A stretch of 64,000 nucleotides of DNA, taken from NCBI RefSeq assembly GCF_025143365.1, contig NZ_JALXPE010000012.1, positions 1 through 64,000 on the forward strand. The letters run 5' to 3'. Under the pieces are notes generated by a model. It did not search any database, was not told the origin of the DNA, and saw only the letters and a list, made by a program, of their open reading frames with translations. The DNA comes from Microbacterium sp. p3-SID336. GTDB lineage: Bacteria > Actinomycetota > Actinomycetes > Actinomycetales > Microbacteriaceae. The first letter of the stretch is position 1; each line of letters opens with the position of its first letter. Of this stretch, positions 25,334 through 34,746 are shown one piece after another. The position numbers were made by a program, and so were the translations under genes.

Positions 25334-27660
25334 GCGTTCACCTGCTCGGTCACGGTCGGGCCGAAGTACGACGGCAGCGTGGCCTGCGAGCGCTCGCGCA
25401 GCTCGGCCGCCGACACGGTGAACACGTCCTGCACCTCGAGCTGCGGCTCGCTGTCGGTCACGCCGATGCGCAGGACCGGGTAGCCGCGCCCCTCGCACAG
25501 CCCGCGGAACTTCACGTCGTCCTCGCGGGGCACCGTCACGAGCACCCGGCCGGTCGACTCGGAGAACAGGGCCGTAGCCGCATCCACTTCGTCGCGCTCC
25601 ATGAGCTCGGTCAGCCACACGCGGGCGCCGACGCCGAACCGCATCACGCCCTCGGCCAGGGCCTGCGCCAGCCCGCCCTCGGACAGGTCGTGCGCGGAGG
25701 AGATCAGCCACTCGTCGCGGGCCGCGGCCAGCAGCCCGGCCAGACGCTTCTCGCCGGCCAGGTCGACCTTCGGAGGACGGCCGCCGAGGTGCTGGTGCAC
25801 GACCTCGGCCCAGGCGGAACCGGACAGCTCGGTCTGCGTGGTGCCGAGCAGGTAGATGTTCTGACCCTCGTCCTGCCACCCGGAGGGGATGCGGCGGGAC
25901 ACGTCGTCGATGATGCCGAGCACACCCACGAGCGGGGTCGGGTGGATCGGCACGTCGCCGGTCTGGTTGTAGAAGGAGACGTTGCCGCCCGTGACCGGAG
26001 TGCCGAGCTCGTAGCAGCCGTCGGCGAGGCCGTCGACCGTCTGGCCGAACTGCCACATGACCTCGGGGTTCTCGGGCGAGCCGAAGTTCAGGCAGTCGGT
26101 GATCGCGGTGGGCACGGCGCCCGTGACGGCGACGTTGCGGTAGGCCTCGGCCAGTGCGAGCTGCGCGCCCGCGTACGGGTCGAGCTGGCAGTAGCGGCCG
26201 TTCGCGTCGGTCGCGATCGAGAATCCGAGGCCGGACTCCTCGTCCACGCGGATCATGCCGGCGTCGTCCGGGAAGCTCAGGGCGGTGTTGCCGAGCACGT
26301 AGTAGTCGTACTGGTTGGTGATCCAGCGGGTGTCGGCGAGGTTCGGGCTCGCGACGAGCGCCAGGAACTGCTCGCGCAGGGTCTCCGGGTCGTTCGCGCG
26401 GGGCAGGTTCTCCGCGGCGTCGGCCTGCAGCGCGTCGATCCAGGTCGGGTAGGCGACGGGACGGTCGTAGACGGGTCCGTCGACCGCGACGGTGGACGGG
26501 TCGACGTCGACGATCCGCTCGCCCTGCCAGTCGATGATGAGGCGGCCGTCGCCGGTGACCTCGCCGAGCACGGAGGTCTCGACCTCCCACTTCTCGACGA
26601 CCTTCAGGAACGCGTCGAGCTTCTCGGGCGCGACGATCGCCATCATGCGCTCCTGCGACTCCGACATGAGGATCTCCTCGGCCGTGAGCGTGGGGTCGCG
26701 CAGCAGCACGTTGTCGAGCGAGACGTGCATGCCGCTGTTGCCGTTCGCGGCGAGCTCGCTCGTCGCGCAGGAGATGCCCGCGGCGCCGAGGTCCTGGATC
26801 GCCTCGACCAGCTCGCCGCGGTACAGCTCCAGGCAGCACTCGATCAGCACCTTCTCGGCGAACGGGTCGCCCACCTGCACCGCGGGGCGCTTGGTCGGGC
26901 CGGTCGAGTCGAACGAGTCGGACGCCAGGATGCTCGCACCGCCGATGCCGTCGCCGCCCGTGCGGGCGCCGAACAGCACGACCTTGTTGCCCACGCCTGT
27001 CGCGTTGGCGAGCTTGAGGTCTTCGTGACGGAGCACACCCACCGCGAGTGCGTTGACGAGCGGGTTCGCCTGGTAGACGCTGTCGAAGACGGTCTCGCCG
27101 CCGATGTTCGGCAGGCCCAGGCAGTTGCCGTAGAAGCTGATGCCGCTCGTGACGCCGTGCACGACGCGGGCGGTGTCCGGGTGGTCGATCGCGCCGAAGC
27201 GCAGCGCGTCCATGACGGCGACGGGACGGGCGCCCATCGAGATGATGTCGCGGACGATGCCGCCGACACCCGTTGCCGCGCCCTGGAACGGTTCGATGAA
27301 CGACGGATGGTTGTGCGACTCCGCCTTGAACGTGACGGCCCAGCCCTCACCGACGTCGATGACGCCCGCGTTCTGGCCCATGCCGACCATGAGGCGTTCC
27401 TTCATCTCGTCGGAGACCTTCTGGCCGAAGCGGCGCAGGTAGTTCTTGCTCGACTTGTACGAGCAGTGCTCCGACCACATCACCGAGTACATCGCCAGCT
27501 CGCCCGAGGTGGGGCGGCGGCCGAGGATCTCCTTGATGCGCGCGTACTCGTCGTCCTTGAGGCCGAGGGCGCCGTACGGCTGCTCCTTCTCGGGGGTCGC
27601 GATCGCGTTCTCGACGGAGTCGGGGACGTGCTGGGGGGAAGAGGCAGGGGCGGTGGTCAC
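25330..27660 (-). CDS. purL: Phosphoribosylformylglycinamidine synthase, large subunit
   Basis: A 776-aa enzyme of purine synthesis (FGAR to FGAM), small-PurL type that works with PurS and PurQ. Motifs: [59 protein letters not shown], and in the second half [24 protein letters not shown] and [11 protein letters not shown]. The GTG at 27660 is preferred over the GTG at 27666 because GGAG lies 5 nt before the former. The purS/purQ genes are not in the window. Confidence 0.96.
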   Translation of the reverse strand: MTTAPASSPQHVPDSVENAIATPEKEQPYGALGLKDDEYARIKEILGRRPTSGELAMYSVMWSEHCSYKSSKNYLRRFGQKVSDEMKERLMVGMGQNAGVIDVGEGWAVTFKAESHNHPSFIEPFQGAATGVGGIVRDIISMGARPVAVMDALRFGAIDHPDTARVVHGVTSGISFYGNCLGLPNIGGETVFDSVYQANPLVNALAVGVLRHEDLKLANATGVGNKVVLFGARTGGDGIGGASILASDSFDSTGPTKRPAVQVGDPFAEKVLIECCLELYRGELVEAIQDLGAAGISCATSELAANGNSGMHVSLDNVLLRDPTLTAEEILMSESQERMMAIVAPEKLDAFLKVVEKWEVETSVLGEVTGDGRLIIDWQGERIVDVDPSTVAVDGPVYDRPVAYPTWIDALQADAAENLPRANDPETLREQFLALVASPNLADTRWITNQYDYYVLGNTALSFPDDAGMIRVDEESGLGFSIATDANGRYCQLDPYAGAQLALAEAYRNVAVTGAVPTAITDCLNFGSPENPEVMWQFGQTVDGLADGCYELGTPVTGGNVSFYNQTGDVPIHPTPLVGVLGIIDDVSRRIPSGWQDEGQNIYLLGTTQTELSGSAWAEVVHQHLGGRPPKVDLAGEKRLAGLLAAARDEWLISSAHDLSEGGLAQALAEGVMRFGVGARVWLTELMERDEVDAATALFSESTGRVLVTVPREDDVKFRGLCEGRGYPVLRIGVTDSEPQLEVQDVFTVSAAELRERSQATLPSYFGPTVTEQVNA

Positions 27661-27694
27661 GCGCACTCCAAGGGAAGGGGCCAGCGGGGCGTCT

Positions 27695-28174
27695 TCAGTC
27701 TACCGGCGCGGGTGAGGGTGCCTCTCCGGCGGGGCTGGGGACCGCAGGCGGTGATGCGTCGAGCCGAGGCGGGATGAGAGAAGGTGCTCGGGCCCACGAC
27801 GGGGACGAGACCGGGAGGCCGCTCTGGCGCGCGGCCTCCGCAAGCTCCTGATCGTAGGTGAGGACCGCGGAGATCGTGTCTTTCAGCCGGATCGCCGTCG
27901 CGAGGTGGAGGGCGTCCATCGCGCGCAGGCCCGAGTGGAGGTCGATCGCGCGGATCATCGTCTCGTCATCGAGTGAGACGAGGGAGATGTGCGAGAGGAG
28001 ATCGTCGACCCGCTCATGGCGGAGGGAGCGTCGATCCGCCACGGCATGCAGCTCGACGGCGAGAAGCCGGGACGCCACGAACTCGGTGCCGTCGGCGAAC
28101 AGGTGGAGCACGGCGGCGCTCTCCGCCTCGTCGATGAGTGCTTTCACGGCCGCGGACGTGTCGAGGAAGATCAC
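27695..28174 (-). CDS. vapC: PIN-domain toxin, VapC family
   Basis: A 159-aa putative RNase. [16 protein letters not shown] gives the first catalytic Asp (D5), [13 protein letters not shown] the Glu, and [13 protein letters not shown] plus [12 protein letters not shown] the later acidic residues of the PIN site. The last about 30 residues are a Pro/Ala/Ser-rich tail not usual in VapC. Overlaps the antitoxin by ATGA. Confidence 0.9.
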   Translation of the reverse strand: MIFLDTSAAVKALIDEAESAAVLHLFADGTEFVASRLLAVELHAVADRRSLRHERVDDLLSHISLVSLDDETMIRAIDLHSGLRAMDALHLATAIRLKDTISAVLTYDQELAEAARQSGLPVSSPSWARAPSLIPPRLDASPPAVPSPAGEAPSPAPVD

Positions 28175-28434
28175 AGTCGATCCGCGCGGATCTCGTTCAG
28201 GGTCTCAGCCGTGGGGACGGTGTCGGGCACGGGGGCGTGGGCGAGTGCGCCTGTTCTCGTCGGAAGTGTCACGCGTCCGCTGGCGATCAATCGCGTCCAC
28301 TCGGTCTCCGCTGGCGGAGACAGCTCGGCGATCGGTCGGCCTCGATCGGTCACCGTCAGATGCTCACCCGCGGTGACCCGCGCCAGTACCTTGGCCGTCT
28401 GCTGATTGAGCTCGGTCTTCGTCACTGTCCCCAT
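28171..28434 (-). CDS. vapB: Antitoxin, Phd/YefM-like (VapB role)
   Basis: An 87-aa antitoxin: TKTELNQQTAKVLARVTAGEHLTVTDRGRPIAELSPP is the Phd/YefM DNA-binding fold, followed by the toxin-binding tail ending [11 protein letters not shown]. It is paired with a PIN toxin. Upstream lies the direct repeat at 28454-28471, probably its operator. Confidence 0.88.
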   Translation of the reverse strand: MGTVTKTELNQQTAKVLARVTAGEHLTVTDRGRPIAELSPPAETEWTRLIASGRVTLPTRTGALAHAPVPDTVPTAETLNEIRADRL

Positions 28435-28453
28435 CCTTCGAGTCTACGGAGTG

Positions 28454-28471
28454 AGTACTAGAAGTACTAGA
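28454..28471. promoter_or_regulatory. Direct repeat operator of the vapBC-type pair
   Basis: AGTACTAGA occurs twice in tandem; each half contains the palindrome AGTACT. It lies 20 bp before the antitoxin start and is AT-rich against the surroundings. Toxin-antitoxin complexes bind such repeats. The remaining 28472-28688 shows no gene. Confidence 0.5.
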
Positions 28472-28688
28472 TTCGACCGGCGAACCTGGCGTGGGGTCGA
28501 TCGGAAACCTCGGTCGACCACGGCCCCTCTCCCCGCGGTGATGCCGACGATCACGGAGCCGGCGGCCGAACCGGTCGTGTCGAGACCGATCGTCCGTCGT
28601 CTGGCCATTCAAGCGAACGGCGGGGCGTGTGGTCGTGAGGTCCACCGCATTCTTCCGCGATCTGGGAAAGCTCGCAGGGGCTGCGGAA

Positions 28689-29654
28689 TCAGGAGGAGGA
28701 GTCGGCTACCCCTGTACCCGCCGCGGCGAAGCGCCCCGCGAGCACGGCCGCGGCCTCCCGCAGCTCCGCCGGTCCCACGACCGCGAACGGCGCGTCGAAC
28801 CGGGTGACCGCAGCGAGCACGCCGACCCACGACCAGGAGCCGACCGTGACGCGGCACGAGTCATCCGACAGTCCCACCACCTCGCCGTCGCCGACCCACG
28901 GCGCCACCTCTCGTGCGGGCAGCGCGAGGTCCACCTCGCCCGTGCACGGCCAGCGGTCCTCCGTCGTCGAGCCCTTGGCGCGGGCGGCGAGGTAGGTCTG
29001 CGCGTCCGCGGCGGGCAGCTCGCGCGGCGTGAACGACGGCCCGACGGGAACGCGGGGCTGCAGGCGGTCGAGGCGATACGTGCGCCAGTCGGCCGCGTCG
29101 ACGTCCCACGCCAGCAGGTACCAGCGTCCCTCGCGCGCCACGACGGCGTGGGGTTCCGTGCGCCGGGGCGGGCGGTCCAGGGCAGGGCCGTAGTCGAAGC
29201 GCAGCACCTTCCGGTCGCGCACGGCCGCGCTCACCGCCTCCAGCACGGCGGGGTCCACGCGGACCTCGGCCGGTGCTCCGGTGAAGCGGATCCCGTCGAC
29301 GCGGTGCCGGAGGCGCGACGGCATCACCTGGCGCACGGTCGCGAGCGCGCGCTGCGCCTCCTCGGTGACCTCGACCCCGCTCGCGCTCGCGCTCTGCAGG
29401 GCCACCGCGATCGCGACGGCCTGATCGTCGTCGAACAGCAGCGGCGGCAGCTCCGACCCCGCCTCGAGGCGGTAGCCGCCGTACGGGCCCTTGCTCGACC
29501 CGATGCGGTAGCCGAGCTCGCGCAGCCGGTCGACGTCACGGCGCACCGTCCGGGGCGTGATGCCGAGGCGGTCGGCGAGCTCCCCGCCCGGCCAGTCGCG
29601 CCTCGCCTGCAGCAGGGACAGCAGCGCGAGCATGCGGGAGGAGCTTCCGGTCAT
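28689..29654 (-). CDS. HTH/WYL-domain transcriptional regulator (YafY/DeoR-like)
   Basis: A 321-aa regulator. The N-terminal winged helix (LLSLLQARRDWPGGELADRLGITPRTVRRDVDRLRELGYRI) precedes GPYGGYRLEAG and a WYL domain (VLRFDYGPA...REGRWYLLAWDVDAADWRTYRLDRLQPR). Divergent from the VOC gene at 29753, with an inverted repeat between them. WYL domains sense nucleic acid or nucleotide ligands. A shorter homologue is at 44013, also beside a VOC gene. Confidence 0.9.
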   Translation of the reverse strand: MTGSSSRMLALLSLLQARRDWPGGELADRLGITPRTVRRDVDRLRELGYRIGSSKGPYGGYRLEAGSELPPLLFDDDQAVAIAVALQSASASGVEVTEEAQRALATVRQVMPSRLRHRVDGIRFTGAPAEVRVDPAVLEAVSAAVRDRKVLRFDYGPALDRPPRRTEPHAVVAREGRWYLLAWDVDAADWRTYRLDRLQPRVPVGPSFTPRELPAADAQTYLAARAKGSTTEDRWPCTGEVDLALPAREVAPWVGDGEVVGLSDDSCRVTVGSWSWVGVLAAVTRFDAPFAVVGPAELREAAAVLAGRFAAAGTGVADSSS

Positions 29655-29673
29655 GGCTCCATTGTGTGCGAGA

Positions 29674-29694
29674 AGAGGACCGAAGTTGTCCTCT
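29674..29694. promoter_or_regulatory. Inverted repeat AGAGGAC-N7-GTCCTCT
   Basis: A perfect 7-bp inverted repeat in the 98-bp space between the WYL regulator and VOC genes, probably the WYL protein's operator. Confidence 0.5.
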
Positions 29695-29752
29695 ACCGCT
29701 GTGAGAGTGGGGTCATACGGTCCGAACGGCGGGCCACATCTCGGAGGACACC

Positions 29753-30202
29753 ATGACTCTCACCACCACCACTCATTTGAACTTCCGCGGCACGGCGCGT
29801 CAGGCGCTCGACTTCTACCGGTCCGTGTTCGGCGGCGAGGTCACGCTCGCGACCTACGGACAGTTCGGACTGCCGGAGGGGGCGCCCGGTTTCGACAAGA
29901 TCGTGTTCGGGCAGCTCGACGGCCCGGTGCGGCTGATGGCCTACGACATCCCCGGCCAGGATGACCCCGACCCCGCCGCCACCGCGGGAGCGACCACGCG
30001 CGAGCACGGCACCACCGTCACCGACCGCACGTTCTTCCAGTCGCTGCGGGCGAGCTCGCTCGACGAGGCGCAGGAGTCGTGGGACCGGCTCGCCGAGGGG
30101 GCGACCGTCGTGGAGCCGCTCGCTGCATCGGCCTGGTCGGCGGGCTTCGGCATGCTGACCGACCGGTTCGGCGTGACCTGGGTCGTCGACGTCGCCGCCT
30201 GA
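29753..30202 (+). CDS. VOC family protein, PhnB-like
   Basis: A 149-aa protein beginning LTTTTHLNFRGTARQALDFYRSVFGGEVTLATYGQFG, the PhnB/3-demethylubiquinone methyltransferase-like subfamily of the glyoxalase fold. It ends DRFGVTWVVDVAA, as in that group. No enzymatic function is established for most of these. Divergently transcribed from the WYL regulator and likely its target. Confidence 0.88.
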   Translation: MTLTTTTHLNFRGTARQALDFYRSVFGGEVTLATYGQFGLPEGAPGFDKIVFGQLDGPVRLMAYDIPGQDDPDPAATAGATTREHGTTVTDRTFFQSLRASSLDEAQESWDRLAEGATVVEPLAASAWSAGFGMLTDRFGVTWVVDVAA

Positions 30203-30214
30203 CCCGGGAGCGGC

Positions 30215-30299
30215 GTGCACAACTCAGGAGTGACTCCGTGCGAAGCCCGGAAACGGCGGATTCCGGGCTACGCGGAACGGGTTCTCCTGAGTTGTGCAC
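30215..30299. repeat. Palindromic element B, copy 1
   Basis: An 85-bp element with perfect 16-bp inverted ends GTGCACAACTCAGGAG / CTCCTGAGTTGTGCAC. It lies between convergent genes (VOC and SGNH hydrolase), filling nearly the whole gap. Related copies are at 42253 and 42396. Confidence 0.8.
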
Positions 30300-30308
30300 G
30301 CGCAGGCG

Positions 30309-31217
30309 TCACACCGGGGGCCACTGGGGGTGCCGGGCGACCGCGACCCTCGCGCGCAGGTCGGTCAGTACGCGGGAGTCCGGCACGTCCGCCTCGTCGC
30401 CGACGCCGAGCCCCGGGCCCGCGGCGAGCCTCGGTGCGGTGGCAAGGCCTCGGTCCGGGGTGCGCGGGGCGTGCGGACTCAGGTCCTCGTCCAACCCCGA
30501 GTCCGCGTCGGGATCCAGGCGCGCGGCGGGACCAGGGCCTTCGGCGAGCCCCGAATCCTCCGCGAGCCCGAGCCCCAGTCCCTCGGCGAGGTTCAGCGCG
30601 AGCAGCGCGTGCCCGGCGGCGCTCGGGTGGAACGCGTCGTCGAGCAGGCCCCACGGCACCCCCTCGTTGCCGGGGCCGGTGCCTGCGGAGAAGGCACTGA
30701 ACGCGGCGTGCTGGTCGATCAGCACCGCGTCGTCACGCGCCGCCACGTCCCGAACGGCCTGCGCGAACTCCCCCAGGCGCGCGCGGTCCGGGGCGTGCGC
30801 CAGGTCGGCCGGCGGCGGCGTCTGCAGCACCGGAACGGCTCCGAGTGCTCGCACCCGCCGCACGAACTCCGTGATCGATTGCGCGAACGCCGGCACCTCG
30901 ATCACGGGGTCGAGCCACTGCGTGGTGCAGTCGTTCGTCCCGATCAGCAGTGTCACCACGTCCGGCTGCCACCGGGTCACGCGGCGCTCGAAGTCGTCCA
31001 GGATCAGGTCGGCGCGCCACCCCGTGATGGCCGTGTTGATCACCGTGTCCTGTATGCGGCCGAGGTCGCCGCGGATCAGCTCGTGCAGGTGGTCGACGTA
31101 GTTCCTGGCCCCGCGGGTGTGGATGAGGCCGTGCGTGATCGAGTCGCCCGTGCACACCCAGGTGAGCGGCGCCCCGGAGGCCAGCAGCCCCCGGAGCGCC
31201 GCGCGGTCGTCCGTCAT
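30309..31217 (-). CDS. SGNH/GDSL-type hydrolase with low-complexity tail
   Basis: A 302-aa esterase-like enzyme without signal peptide. Block I is CTGDSITHG (nucleophile Ser), block III LLIGTNDC (Asn), block V DAFHPSAAGH (Asp and His). Residues after about 205 are an imperfect repeat of LAEG/GLG/AEDSG type and look unstructured. The ATG overlaps the upstream stop (ATGA). It is the last gene of the sugar locus; it could remove acetyl groups from imported oligosaccharides. Confidence 0.85.
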   Translation of the reverse strand: MTDDRAALRGLLASGAPLTWVCTGDSITHGLIHTRGARNYVDHLHELIRGDLGRIQDTVINTAITGWRADLILDDFERRVTRWQPDVVTLLIGTNDCTTQWLDPVIEVPAFAQSITEFVRRVRALGAVPVLQTPPPADLAHAPDRARLGEFAQAVRDVAARDDAVLIDQHAAFSAFSAGTGPGNEGVPWGLLDDAFHPSAAGHALLALNLAEGLGLGLAEDSGLAEGPGPAARLDPDADSGLDEDLSPHAPRTPDRGLATAPRLAAGPGLGVGDEADVPDSRVLTDLRARVAVARHPQWPPV

Positions 31218-32389
31218 CCGGTGACCTTGAGCTGCACGTCGATGAACCGCGGACGGTAGATCGAGGCGTCGTCGTACACGTCGCCCACGTTGTCGAACGT
31301 GTTCACGTTGTACGACACCAGGAGGCGGTTGCCCTGGCGCAGGTTGGGGTGCTCGTGCGCGTTGTAGGTGAACACGTCCGGGTCGCCGTAGCTGCCCAGG
31401 GCTCCCGTCTCCGGTGTGCGGTACAGCTCGACCGGGTCGGTGAACGGGCCGACCGGCGAGCAGGACATGCGGGCGACGATGCGCGTGCTGAACAGCTCCG
31501 ACGTGTCCTGCGTGACGAGCAGGTAGCCGTCGCGGAACGGCGCCACGCTGAACTCGTTCGCGACGTACGGCACCACCGGCACCGCGTCGGTCTCGGCGGC
31601 CGACCAGCCCGAGCCGTTCCAGTACGTCCAGGTGCCCTTGAGGCCGTCGCGGTCCTGCACCCGGGCGACATAGGCGGAGCGCACCCCGCCCGGGTCGGCA
31701 ATGCCGTAGACGTAGGTGGTGCCGCGCTCCTCCAGGGTCCACGAGCCCCAGTTGATGCCGGTCGCGGAGGGGAGGTCGTCGATCGACTCCAGCTGCAGGG
31801 TCTGCCCGTCGAGCGTCGCCAACCGGTTCGCGGTCCAGGCGAAGTCCCACTGGCCGGTGCCGGTGCGCGCGAACTGCAGCAGCGGCACCTGCACGGTGCC
31901 GTCGCGGCCGGGGGTCGGATCGCCGATCCAGTACCACTTTCCATCGGGCTCGGGCGGGATGATGCCGGCGGGGTCCTCAGGGGTGCCGCCGGTGATGGTG
32001 GTGAGGTCGCCCTGGCGGTCCTGCACGACCACGGAGTTGTTCACGAAGGGCGAGTCGGTGGGCCGCGAGCCGTCCGGGTTCACCGTGCCGAGGAACGTGT
32101 CGGAGAAGAACCATCCGGTCTTCCCCTTGCCGAGCGGGAGGGAGTACGTGCTGTCGCCTCCGGTCCACTCGCCGCCCGTGTCGCCGTAGGTGGTGAAGGT
32201 GTCCGTCAGGTCCTGGTTCACGGTGGCGGTGGCGGTCAGCGTCTTGTCCACCAGGGAGCACCGTCCTGCTCCGGAGCCGTTGCCGTTGGCGCCGCCCGCC
32301 GGGACGGCCGCGGTGGCCGGGGCGGCGAACAGCGCGCCCGCCCCCAGTGCTGCCGCGGCGAGTCCCGCCGCGATCGTGCGTCGTTTCAT
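31214..32389 (-). CDS. Secreted protein, DUF5005/DUF4185-like (propeller fold)
   Basis: A 391-aa exported protein: signal peptide MKRRTIAAGLAAAALGAGALFAAPATAA, then a repeat-built all-beta domain with TYGDTGGEWTGGDSTYSLPL, GWFFSDTFLG, WNGSGWS and SYGDPDVFTYNAHEHP. The pattern resembles DUF5005/DUF4185 proteins, thought to be five-bladed propellers related to glycosidases. The ATG at 32389 (AGGAG 8 nt before) puts the signal at the N-terminus. In a sugar locus it probably binds or cleaves extracellular polysaccharide. Confidence 0.75.
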   Translation of the reverse strand: MKRRTIAAGLAAAALGAGALFAAPATAAVPAGGANGNGSGAGRCSLVDKTLTATATVNQDLTDTFTTYGDTGGEWTGGDSTYSLPLGKGKTGWFFSDTFLGTVNPDGSRPTDSPFVNNSVVVQDRQGDLTTITGGTPEDPAGIIPPEPDGKWYWIGDPTPGRDGTVQVPLLQFARTGTGQWDFAWTANRLATLDGQTLQLESIDDLPSATGINWGSWTLEERGTTYVYGIADPGGVRSAYVARVQDRDGLKGTWTYWNGSGWSAAETDAVPVVPYVANEFSVAPFRDGYLLVTQDTSELFSTRIVARMSCSPVGPFTDPVELYRTPETGALGSYGDPDVFTYNAHEHPNLRQGNRLLVSYNVNTFDNVGDVYDDASIYRPRFIDVQLKVTG

Positions 32390-32402
32390 GTCGATCACTC
32401 CT

Positions 32403-32600
32403 TCGTGTTCGGGTCCTGCGTCGTGCCGGGTCCTGCGTCGTCTCGGGTGGTGCTCTCGTGTCGTGTCGGTCTCGTGTCGGGTCGTCCTGCTCGGATCGCC
32501 CTGTGTCGTCTCGTTCTGCGTCGTGTCGGTCCTGCGTCGTGCCGGGTCCTGCGTCGTGTCGGTCCTGCGTCGTGCCGGTCCTGCTCGTGTCGCCGGAGGG
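32403..32600. repeat. Minisatellite-like repeat
   Basis: Many imperfect copies of GGTCCTGCGTCGTGTCG-type units (about 15-17 bp), filling the space between the glycosidase 3' end and the secreted protein's 5' end. Simple, strand-biased in G/T. No gene seen. Confidence 0.7.
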
Positions 32601-32602
32601 GG

Positions 32603-34723
32603 TCAGCGCCCGGGGGTGTCGGTGATGCTCCCCGCGGCGTCGATGTCGTAGCTGCGGCCGCCCACCCGCAGGCCGCGGAGCACGGCGTGCGGGTCGAGCG
32701 CTGCGACGCACCCCGCCGCGCGCACCGTGCCGTCGGCCGCGACCGACACCCCGAACAGGGCCTCGATCACGAGCTCGATCCAGGCGCCAGACGAGGAGCA
32801 CGCCCAGTCGATGATGTACGGCAGCTGTGGTGGGGCCTTGCGCGCGCCGCCGTTGATGCCCGGCACGGCCTCCTCCACGAAGTGCGCCTGCCCCATGGGA
32901 CCCTGGTTCGCGGTGCGGGAGAGTCCTTCGACCCACGTGGTCAGCACCTCGGGTGCCCCGAGCGCCGCGAGCGCGCGACCGGCGTCGGCGGGCCACGCGG
33001 GGTAGGCGCCGTTCCACTGATGGTCGGGTCGCGGGCTGTAGCTCGCGTCGGGGTCCCAGGGCGAGAGCGCCCGCATCCAGTTGTCGGTCTGCAGCTCGCG
33101 CTGGAAGAAGTCCACCATCTCGGCGCGGATCCCCGGCGCCAGGTCGTCGGCGATGGTCGTGCCGACGATGCTGAAGTCGTAGCAGTGCCGCACGGGCAGC
33201 AGCGTCCCGTCGGGCTGCCCGGCGGCGAAGACCCCGGTCCCCGGCAGGTAGCGCTCGATCACGGCCGGCAGCAGCGCGTCGGCCTCGGAGCGCAGCGCGC
33301 TCGCCGCGGTCTCGTCGCCCTGGAGCGCCGCGAGCTCGGCGGCCGTGCGCATGCTCCACACGTTCGCGGCGTTGAGGCTCGCCACCTCGTGCGTGTACGA
33401 GCTGACGCACTCCAGCAGGTTGTCGATCTCGCCGTAGTCGGCCAGCGCGGTGTCGCGGCGCAGCTCCTGCCAGGCGGTCGCCCACTGGCGCACGGAGGCC
33501 GCGACGGTCTGGTCGCCCACGAGTTCGTCGAGGAAAGCCACATCGCCCGTGAAGCGCACGTAGTCGTGCACGAGCCGGGTCATCGCGTAGTCGTTCACGG
33601 AGTACCAGCGGCCCACCGGGCCCCCCGTGAGCGAGGACGTGCCGAAATGCGAGTGGATGTCGAGGGAGATCCAGTGCCGCACCTGGTTGCGCATCTCCGC
33701 GGGGTCGAGCAGCGCGTGGCTGACGGCGCTGAGGCTGTAGTCCCAGATGAACGTGGTGGTGCCCCAGTAGTTCGGCATCAGCGTGTCGTACGACCGCCCG
33801 AGCACGTTCCCGGCGAAGTCGCGGCGGAACCAGACCACGCCCAGGGCCGCCCACCAGTAGAGGCGTCGCAGCGGGACGGAGGCCGTGTCGAGCACGGGCA
33901 GCGCGCCGGAGAACTCGTCGTCGTCGGGGTCGAACGCGGCGTGCAGCTGCCGGTTCCAGAACTCCTCTGCGGCGGCCACGGCCCCCGGCACGTCCGCCGA
34001 CACCGCGTCCCACGTGGCGCGTGCCTCCGCCTCGCTCAGCCCGATGGCCTGCACGAAACCGGTGCGCGCGGAGCCCTCGGCCGGCACGGTCAGCACGGCC
34101 GTGAGCTCTCCGCCGCGACCGTTGCCGCCGATGCCCGTGTCGAACGCGTCGGGCAGCTCGGCGACACCGCTCAGCGCCGCGGAACCCCCGGTGAGCCCTT
34201 GCACGCTCCAGGCCGCGCCGTCGGCCGACCCGAACACGAGGCGCTCGCCGTCGACCGTCGCGGTGTCGCGCTCGGACGGAGACTCGGCGTCGAGCCACGC
34301 CTCGGCCGACCGGGTGACGCGGGCCGCGGCCGAGAGCCCGATCCGCACTTCGCGCTCCGCTGCTCCGAGGTTCCGCACCACGATGTCGATCGCCACCGCG
34401 GTCTTGCCCGGTGCGCACACGGTCGTGGTCTCGAGCTCGAGCTCGCCGAGGGTCGCGCGACGCACCACTCGGTCCGGCCGCCACTCGTGCGTGACGGGAA
34501 CGCCGTACGACGCGAACAGCCGGCCGTCGACGAACAGCATGGCGGTCTGCGTGAGCCCCTGCGACACGGGCGGGAACTGCACGGCGCTGAGCGCGGTGAG
34601 GTCGTGGTCGACCCGCACCGTGCCGAGCATGTTCGTGAGGCCCGTGGGCGCGATCATGTCGTCGTAGTGGTGGGTGACCGCATCGGCGGCGAGATCCTCG
34701 ACGGTGGGGATGAGCGGATGCAT
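32603..34723 (-). CDS. Six-hairpin glycosidase-like protein (GH63/amylo-glucosidase-like)
   Basis: A 706-aa cytoplasmic protein. The N-terminal about 250 residues are beta-rich; the C-terminal part is an alpha-helical toroid with PNYWGTTTFIWDYSLSAVSHALL, GPVGRWYSVNDYAMTRLVHDYVRFTGD, WNGAYPAWPADAGRALA and NGGARKAPPQLPYIIDWACSSSGAWIELV. The motifs fit (alpha/alpha)6 glycosidases of the MGH1/GH63 kind; the exact CAZy family cannot be fixed by eye. GAAAGG precedes the ATG. No signal peptide, so it should act on imported oligosaccharide. Confidence 0.8.
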   Translation of the reverse strand: MHPLIPTVEDLAADAVTHHYDDMIAPTGLTNMLGTVRVDHDLTALSAVQFPPVSQGLTQTAMLFVDGRLFASYGVPVTHEWRPDRVVRRATLGELELETTTVCAPGKTAVAIDIVVRNLGAAEREVRIGLSAAARVTRSAEAWLDAESPSERDTATVDGERLVFGSADGAAWSVQGLTGGSAALSGVAELPDAFDTGIGGNGRGGELTAVLTVPAEGSARTGFVQAIGLSEAEARATWDAVSADVPGAVAAAEEFWNRQLHAAFDPDDDEFSGALPVLDTASVPLRRLYWWAALGVVWFRRDFAGNVLGRSYDTLMPNYWGTTTFIWDYSLSAVSHALLDPAEMRNQVRHWISLDIHSHFGTSSLTGGPVGRWYSVNDYAMTRLVHDYVRFTGDVAFLDELVGDQTVAASVRQWATAWQELRRDTALADYGEIDNLLECVSSYTHEVASLNAANVWSMRTAAELAALQGDETAASALRSEADALLPAVIERYLPGTGVFAAGQPDGTLLPVRHCYDFSIVGTTIADDLAPGIRAEMVDFFQRELQTDNWMRALSPWDPDASYSPRPDHQWNGAYPAWPADAGRALAALGAPEVLTTWVEGLSRTANQGPMGQAHFVEEAVPGINGGARKAPPQLPYIIDWACSSSGAWIELVIEALFGVSVAADGTVRAAGCVAALDPHAVLRGLRVGGRSYDIDAAGSITDTPGR

Positions 34724-34746
34724 GATGCCTTTCGCGGGCGGGTGGG

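Noticed and set aside
28364..28645. 93-codon frame overlapping the antitoxin gene
   Set aside because: Same strand but different frame from the antitoxin; Arg/Asp/Ser-rich, no motif.
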